A DNA stretch of 9,635 bases, taken from the NCBI GenBank assembly GCA_028718065.1, contig JAQUMP010000094.1:1-9635 (forward strand), in the 5' to 3' direction. A program made the translations under genes and the position numbers. The notes beneath the pieces are model-generated. The model ran no database searches, was not told where the DNA came from, and was given only the letters and a program-made list of their open reading frames with translations. This stretch comes from Chitinivibrionales bacterium (GTDB lineage Bacteria > Fibrobacterota > Chitinivibrionia > Chitinivibrionales > FEN-1185). Every line of letters starts with the position of its first letter. Position 1 is the first letter of the stretch. This document shows positions 6,699 through 9,635 of this stretch, piece after piece.

Positions 6699-7531
6699 GC
6701 CTGCCCCGTTTTTGTGGATGAAACATCGGACAGGGGAAAAACCTGCATATTGACCTGGTATGCGCAGTCGGTTTGGTCGTCTTCCCCGACCCGCTGGATG
6801 ATGGCCTGGCGGCAATGCCGCAATATCTCCCGTATGTCTTCCAGTGTCTCGTGCCGCATGTTGACGGTCACGGTCGAAACGTCCCGTTCCACTGCCGGAA
6901 AGCGGTCGATCGCTTCGGCCGAAAGCTTGATTGTTTCTTTCTGGAAATTCCTCACTGCCAGCGATTTGATCTGCGGACCGGTCGAAATATGCTGATTAGT
7001 CCGCTCAAATACGCCGATGGCCGAACGCCGGATTAATCCAAGCCGTTCGAGCAGCTCAAGGGCCTCTCGCGCCATGGCTGCGCTGATCGGCGGAGCGAGT
7101 TTTTTCCCCAACTCGCGGTAGTTGGTTGACACATCATAAAAGCCGATCACCGAAAGTATCGCCGAGTAATACCATTTTTTATAATATTCATATTGCAAGG
7201 GATCAAGGTATTTTGGCTGTACGCCTTTTAATTGCATCATTTTTTCAAAATGGCCTGAAGCCTCTGATTCGGTTTTAGCACGGGTAAACCGGACCATGGC
7301 CTCAAAATAACCGGTTTGCTGAGGCGTAAATTTGAGGTAGGACCCGATGCAAGCCGCTTTGCCTGCGGAAAGATGCTCCACCTTCTGCATTATTCGCAGG
7401 AGGTAGGCGGCATCGAGGCCGATTTTGCTGCCGAACAGGCGCAGGGAAAACCAGGATTTTTCCTGCTTGTGCGCCTCGTAGCAGTCGCGCAGGAATTCGC
7501 GATAATCAGTATAATTAAAAAGTTCTACCAT
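6695..7531 (-). CDS. TIGR02147 / DUF4423 family transcriptional regulator
   Basis: A 278-residue cytoplasmic protein without signal peptide or membrane segment. The N-terminus (LFNYTDYREFLRDCYEAHK) is the hallmark opening of TIGR02147, a family first defined as a paralogous group in Fibrobacter succinogenes. Residues about 26-66 look like a Cro/XRE-type helix-turn-helix (FSLRLFGSKIGLDAAYLLRIM). Residues about 100-265 match the DUF4423 region, with a winged-helix-like stretch (AMAREALELLERLGLIRR) near 155-175. The last codons overlap the lipoprotein start by ATGA, so the two are translationally coupled. The start has only a weak AGCAGGG-like box. A 189-bp upstream gap with a dyad may hold its promoter and operator. 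Function in DNA binding is inferred; the targets of this family are poorly known. Confidence 0.88.
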   Translation of the reverse strand: MVELFNYTDYREFLRDCYEAHKQEKSWFSLRLFGSKIGLDAAYLLRIMQKVEHLSAGKAACIGSYLKFTPQQTGYFEAMVRFTRAKTESEASGHFEKMMQLKGVQPKYLDPLQYEYYKKWYYSAILSVIGFYDVSTNYRELGKKLAPPISAAMAREALELLERLGLIRRSAIGVFERTNQHISTGPQIKSLAVRNFQKETIKLSAEAIDRFPAVERDVSTVTVNMRHETLEDIREILRHCRQAIIQRVGEDDQTDCAYQVNMQVFPLSDVSSTKTGQA

Positions 7532-7720
7532 ACCCTGCTAATATAAAGCAATTTCTCAGGTTTGGGTAGAGTAATTTGCAATTTTGTTGAGGATTTACTC
7601 AACAAAACATACTGTTTTTGGTGTTATTTAGGGTTTAATAGAACTTTTATTAATGCTCGAACTCAACAGATGCAGAAATAGAGAATTGCATTGTCGCCAT
7701 TTTTTACCTGCATTTTATTC
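7532..7720 (-). promoter_or_regulatory. 189-bp AT-rich gap upstream of the regulator, probable promoter/operator region
   Basis: No gene is seen here. On the minus strand it holds TGTTGAGT twice (7661-7668 and 7597-7604), the second being one arm of a perfect dyad (7582-7607). A TATATT sits at 7540-7545, but it is only 8 nt from the ATG and lacks a good -35. TTGAGT (7662-7667) followed after 18 nt by TCTATT is another weak -35/-10 guess. No clear terminator with a GC stem and T run follows the de-N-acetylase stop at 7721, so read-through into the regulator is possible. Confidence 0.4.
7582..7607. promoter_or_regulatory. Perfect 10-bp inverted repeat, candidate operator
   Basis: TTTTGTTGAG and CTCAACAAAA are separated by GATTTA. 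The dyad lies 51-76 bp before the regulator start. It lacks the GC stem plus T run expected of an intrinsic terminator on either strand, so an operator, perhaps for autoregulation, is the better reading. Confidence 0.45.
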
Positions 7721-9436
7721 CTATCTGACCACGGTCAACATGTCTTTCTTCACAAAATCCCCCGCCCGCAGTTCCCGGACATAGATATTTTTTGACAGCG
7801 ACGCCGGTATTGTCAAGGAATAATTCCCAGCCTGTTGATAATTGTTTACAAAAGAACATACGGTTCTTCCCTGTAAATCATAATATCTTATGCTCACAAA
7901 ACAGGCTTTGGGAAGGACGTAATTAATAGTATTCCCTGTTGTATTGAAACTGAAAGATTTAATGTCAACGACCAGCGGCAAAACCCCGGTCGTCGGCGGC
8001 GCGGCCAAAACGGCTATTTCCGAGGCGCTCAGGGCGCGGTTGTACAAATAAACTTCGTCAAGTTTCCCCTGCGTTGTGGTCCCCACATTACCCCGGCCGA
8101 TTGCTTGAACGCTAAAACTCCCCGTTAAGCTCCCGGTTGCGTCCCGCACTCCGTTTAAGTAAAGCGTCAAGGTGGAACCCAGGCGGGTAATGGCGCAATG
8201 CGTCCATGTCCCGGCGGAAATCGCGGTGGTGGCGATAACGGCGTCGCCCGAACCGGTATACAAACGCAATTTACCGCCGGCAAAATTAATGTCCGCGCCG
8301 GCGCCTTCCTGGCCCACGATGGCTTGATTATTGCCGATTGTCCCGGTAAGGTTTACCCATGCGGCCACGGTAAAGTCGCCCGCCGTGGTCTGGTCCGGAA
8401 TGTCGACCCAACCGGTCGTGCCGTTAAGGCTTACCCCATTGCCTGATTTACCGGTTGTAAATGACGCTCCACCCATCAAGGTGGCGTTGTTTTTATTAGC
8501 CGAACCATCGGCGGCGGCTGTTCCGCTTGTTTCATTAAAGCTCCAGTAACCGCCGAAAGGCGCTGATGCCGTAGCATACACGGTCGTGTCGACATGCTCT
8601 AAAAAATCTTTATTTTGAACATCGTATCCCACGGATGTCGCATAGAGTTGAAAAGGATCGTCCGGCGTGCCATAATAATATGCTCCATCGGTAATATCAC
8701 ACTTGTGACCTGCATTATTGCCGATATCAAAGCAGGTCTGGCCGCCTACGCCCGGCATCATCCAGTTATGCCGCCAACTGTGAGCGGGCAAAACCGATAA
8801 GTCCGGCGGATCCAAAAGAACATAGAGCTTTTTAACCTGCCACACCGAAAGGCTGTCGAGCTGCCCCGGATACCGGGCCGGATCGGCCGCCGCCGTATAT
8901 GCCTCGATACAAGCCTGCGCGGACGCAAGGTGATCGGGATGATTTCCATCGCTCGGCGGCGATGGCGCCGCCAAAGACTGCGGCGTATGGGTAACGATCA
9001 CGTCGGGCTTGTATTTGCGGAAAAGCCAGGTAAAATATTCTATGACTTTGTCCTTGCCTCCCCAGCAATTCCATGCGCCGTCAAGTGTATAAGGAACATT
9101 GCAGCCGCTGGTTTCGGTATAGTGCGCAAATATAGGGGGATTTGTTAATTTGTGTTCCGTAATGTAGCAACTTTCGTCATTTACACGGCAGCATTTCGGG
9201 CAATCGGTCGTGAGAACAATTATTACGGGAAACTTGCGCACCTGGGCATACCAGGCCAGCAGCCCGGCGCCCATCCAGGGGTCGTCGCCGGCGTGCCCGA
9301 CAACCCACATGATGGCGGCCTTTTTAACCTGCGGCCCGAAAGTCCAGTTGCTCTGCGGGTAACAATTGTATTGCCCGTAGGCGGCAGTAAAGAAACAGAA
9401 AGCCACAAAAGCGGGAACCAACCAATGTTTCTTCAT
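7721..9436 (-). CDS. Secreted PIG-L/LmbE-type de-N-acetylase with LamG and C-terminal sorting domains
   Basis: A 571-residue protein, ATG at 9436 preceded by AAGGAG with a 7-nt spacer. Signal peptide about 1-21 (cleavage AYG before Gln22). Residues about 36-290 resemble the PIG-L superfamily of zinc-dependent N-acetylglucosamine de-N-acetylases. The first motif is GHAGDD (48-52) followed by WMGAGLLAWYA, and the distal metal motif is NHPDHLASAQA (His166, His169). The usual first motif is HPDD, so this protein has one extra residue between His48 and Asp51-Asp52. The domain is rich in Cys (79, 82, 83, 90, 112, 124, 235, 246), fitting a disulfide-stabilised extracellular enzyme. Then a LamG-like domain (about 296-479) and the shared sorting tail (493-571). 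It likely removes acetyl groups from an amino sugar in an external glycan, but the substrate is unknown. Confidence 0.85.
   Translation of the reverse strand: MKKHWLVPAFVAFCFFTAAYGQYNCYPQSNWTFGPQVKKAAIMWVVGHAGDDPWMGAGLLAWYAQVRKFPVIIVLTTDCPKCCRVNDESCYITEHKLTNPPIFAHYTETSGCNVPYTLDGAWNCWGGKDKVIEYFTWLFRKYKPDVIVTHTPQSLAAPSPPSDGNHPDHLASAQACIEAYTAAADPARYPGQLDSLSVWQVKKLYVLLDPPDLSVLPAHSWRHNWMMPGVGGQTCFDIGNNAGHKCDITDGAYYYGTPDDPFQLYATSVGYDVQNKDFLEHVDTTVYATASAPFGGYWSFNETSGTAAADGSANKNNATLMGGASFTTGKSGNGVSLNGTTGWVDIPDQTTAGDFTVAAWVNLTGTIGNNQAIVGQEGAGADINFAGGKLRLYTGSGDAVIATTAISAGTWTHCAITRLGSTLTLYLNGVRDATGSLTGSFSVQAIGRGNVGTTTQGKLDEVYLYNRALSASEIAVLAAPPTTGVLPLVVDIKSFSFNTTGNTINYVLPKACFVSIRYYDLQGRTVCSFVNNYQQAGNYSLTIPASLSKNIYVRELRAGDFVKKDMLTVVR
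7724..7960 (-). repeat. Shared C-terminal sorting-tail module, copy 3
   Basis: Codes for residues 493-571 of the de-N-acetylase: FSFNTTGNTINYVLPKACF, YYDLQGRTVCSFVNN, IYVRELRAGDFVKK. Highly similar in DNA and protein to copies 1 and 2 although the catalytic domain in front is unrelated, which marks it as a portable export or anchoring signal. Confidence 0.7.
8000..8551 (-). repeat. LamG-like module, copy 2
   Basis: Codes for residues about 296-479 of the de-N-acetylase; the close homologue is at 2826-3380. It is probably a carbohydrate-binding beta sandwich that brings different catalytic domains to the same glycan. Confidence 0.75.
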
Positions 9437-9443
9437 GCCTTCT

Positions 9444-9449
9444 CTCCTT
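9444..9449 (-). promoter_or_regulatory. Ribosome binding site AAGGAG of the de-N-acetylase gene
   Basis: AAGGAG on the minus strand, 7 nt before ATG 9434-9436. It supports this start, which is directly followed by a signal peptide. Confidence 0.7.
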
Positions 9450-9464
9450 TAGGTTTCTTTTGTA

Positions 9465-9490
9465 AACGGCGGGGCGAATGCCCCGCCGTT
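9465..9490 (-). terminator. GC-rich hairpin between the right-edge gene and the de-N-acetylase gene
   Basis: Perfect 11-bp stem AACGGCGGGGC / GCCCCGCCGTT with a 4-nt loop, starting 13 nt after the stop of the right-edge gene. The following minus-strand bases are only TTTAC-like, not a long T run. It may be a weak intrinsic terminator or an mRNA-stabilising hairpin that tunes expression of the next gene. Its position right after a stop favours a terminator role. Confidence 0.55.
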
Positions 9491-9503
9491 AAAGCGACTT
9501 TCT

Positions 9504-9635
9504 TTAACCTCGCACCTGAATCCCGTTCAATACCGCGCCCGGATAACCGCCGGACGAACTGCTGGTAACGGTGATCGTCAGCGACGTCGCATTGGCGGTA
9601 AATGTCCCGATTACCCATTGTCCGTAATTAGTGTT
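9504..9635 (-). CDS. C-terminal end of an unidentified protein (cut by right edge)
   Basis: The last 43 codons of a minus-strand gene entering from the right, stop TAA at 9504-9506. The visible residues (NTNYGQWVIGTFTANATSL, then TITVTSSSSGGYPGAV and LNGIQVRG) alternate polar and hydrophobic in the manner of the final strands of a beta-sandwich, perhaps a carbohydrate-binding domain. It ends without the sorting tail of its downstream neighbours. Codon use looks like that of the neighbours, and it is followed by a strong hairpin, so it is a real gene end. The family is not recognised. Confidence 0.65.
   Translation of the reverse strand, partial: NTNYGQWVIGTFTANATSLTITVTSSSSGGYPGAVLNGIQVRG

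Noticed and set aside
6699..6815. 39-codon upstream extension of the lipoprotein frame
   Set aside because: It would overlap the regulator by 121 bp and place Arg/Pro-rich residues before a good lipoprotein signal; the ATGA-coupled Met at 6698 is far better.
7582..7607. The TTTTGTTGAG dyad as an intrinsic terminator of the de-N-acetylase gene
   Set aside because: It lies more than 110 bp past the stop, has an AT-rich stem and lacks a T run on the minus strand; an operator reading fits better.
331..7960. The repeated tails as mobile elements or a CRISPR-like array
   Set aside because: The copies are in-frame protein modules at gene 3' ends, with no terminal inverted repeats, target duplications or transposase, and the spacing is irregular.
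8198..8549. Plus-strand frames over the LamG module (and the equivalent at 3166-3378)
   Set aside because: They recur antisense to both LamG copies only because the modules are homologous; they carry no independent gene signal.

Overview
The window looks like a chromosomal piece of a Fibrobacterota-type bacterium (Fibrobacter/Chitinispirillum relatives). Three things suggest this: a TIGR02147 (DUF4423) regulator, a family best known from Fibrobacter; a lipoprotein with a regulatory-like beta domain directly behind it; and large multidomain secreted proteins that all end in the same Por/T9SS-like C-terminal sorting module. The taxonomic call is inference from family content. No rRNA, tRNA, CRISPR array, transposase or phage gene was seen.

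All supported genes lie on the minus strand, so transcription runs from high to low coordinates. In that order: (1) the last 43 codons of an unidentified protein (9504-9635), followed by a strong GC hairpin; (2) a secreted PIG-L/LmbE-type de-N-acetylase with a LamG-like domain and the sorting tail (7721-9436); (3) a 189-bp gap carrying a perfect 10-bp dyad and repeated TGTTGAGT words; (4) the TIGR02147 regulator (6695-7531); (5) a lipoprotein with a clan GH-A (GH39/PslG-like) barrel, overlapping the regulator by ATGA (4890-6698); (6) a secreted GH-A protein with Big_2, LamG and tail (2547-4829); (7) a secreted GH-A protein with Big_2, Ig-like domain and tail (328-2415); (8) the first 90 codons of a near-copy of protein 6, cut by the left edge (1-271). 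Genes 4 to 8 have gaps of -4, 60, 131 and 56 bp and could be one operon.

Working model (inference): the locus encodes an extracellular system that de-N-acetylates and cleaves a polysaccharide, perhaps an amino-sugar exopolysaccharide or matrix glycan, under the TIGR02147 regulator. The coupled lipoprotein keeps the acid/base motif but has Gln where both paralogues have the putative nucleophile Glu, and Asn in place of a conserved Tyr. It may therefore bind glycan rather than cut it. The proteins share interchangeable modules (GH-A, Big_2, LamG, sorting tail) with strong similarity at DNA level, so the array seems to have grown by duplication, domain shuffling and possibly gene conversion.
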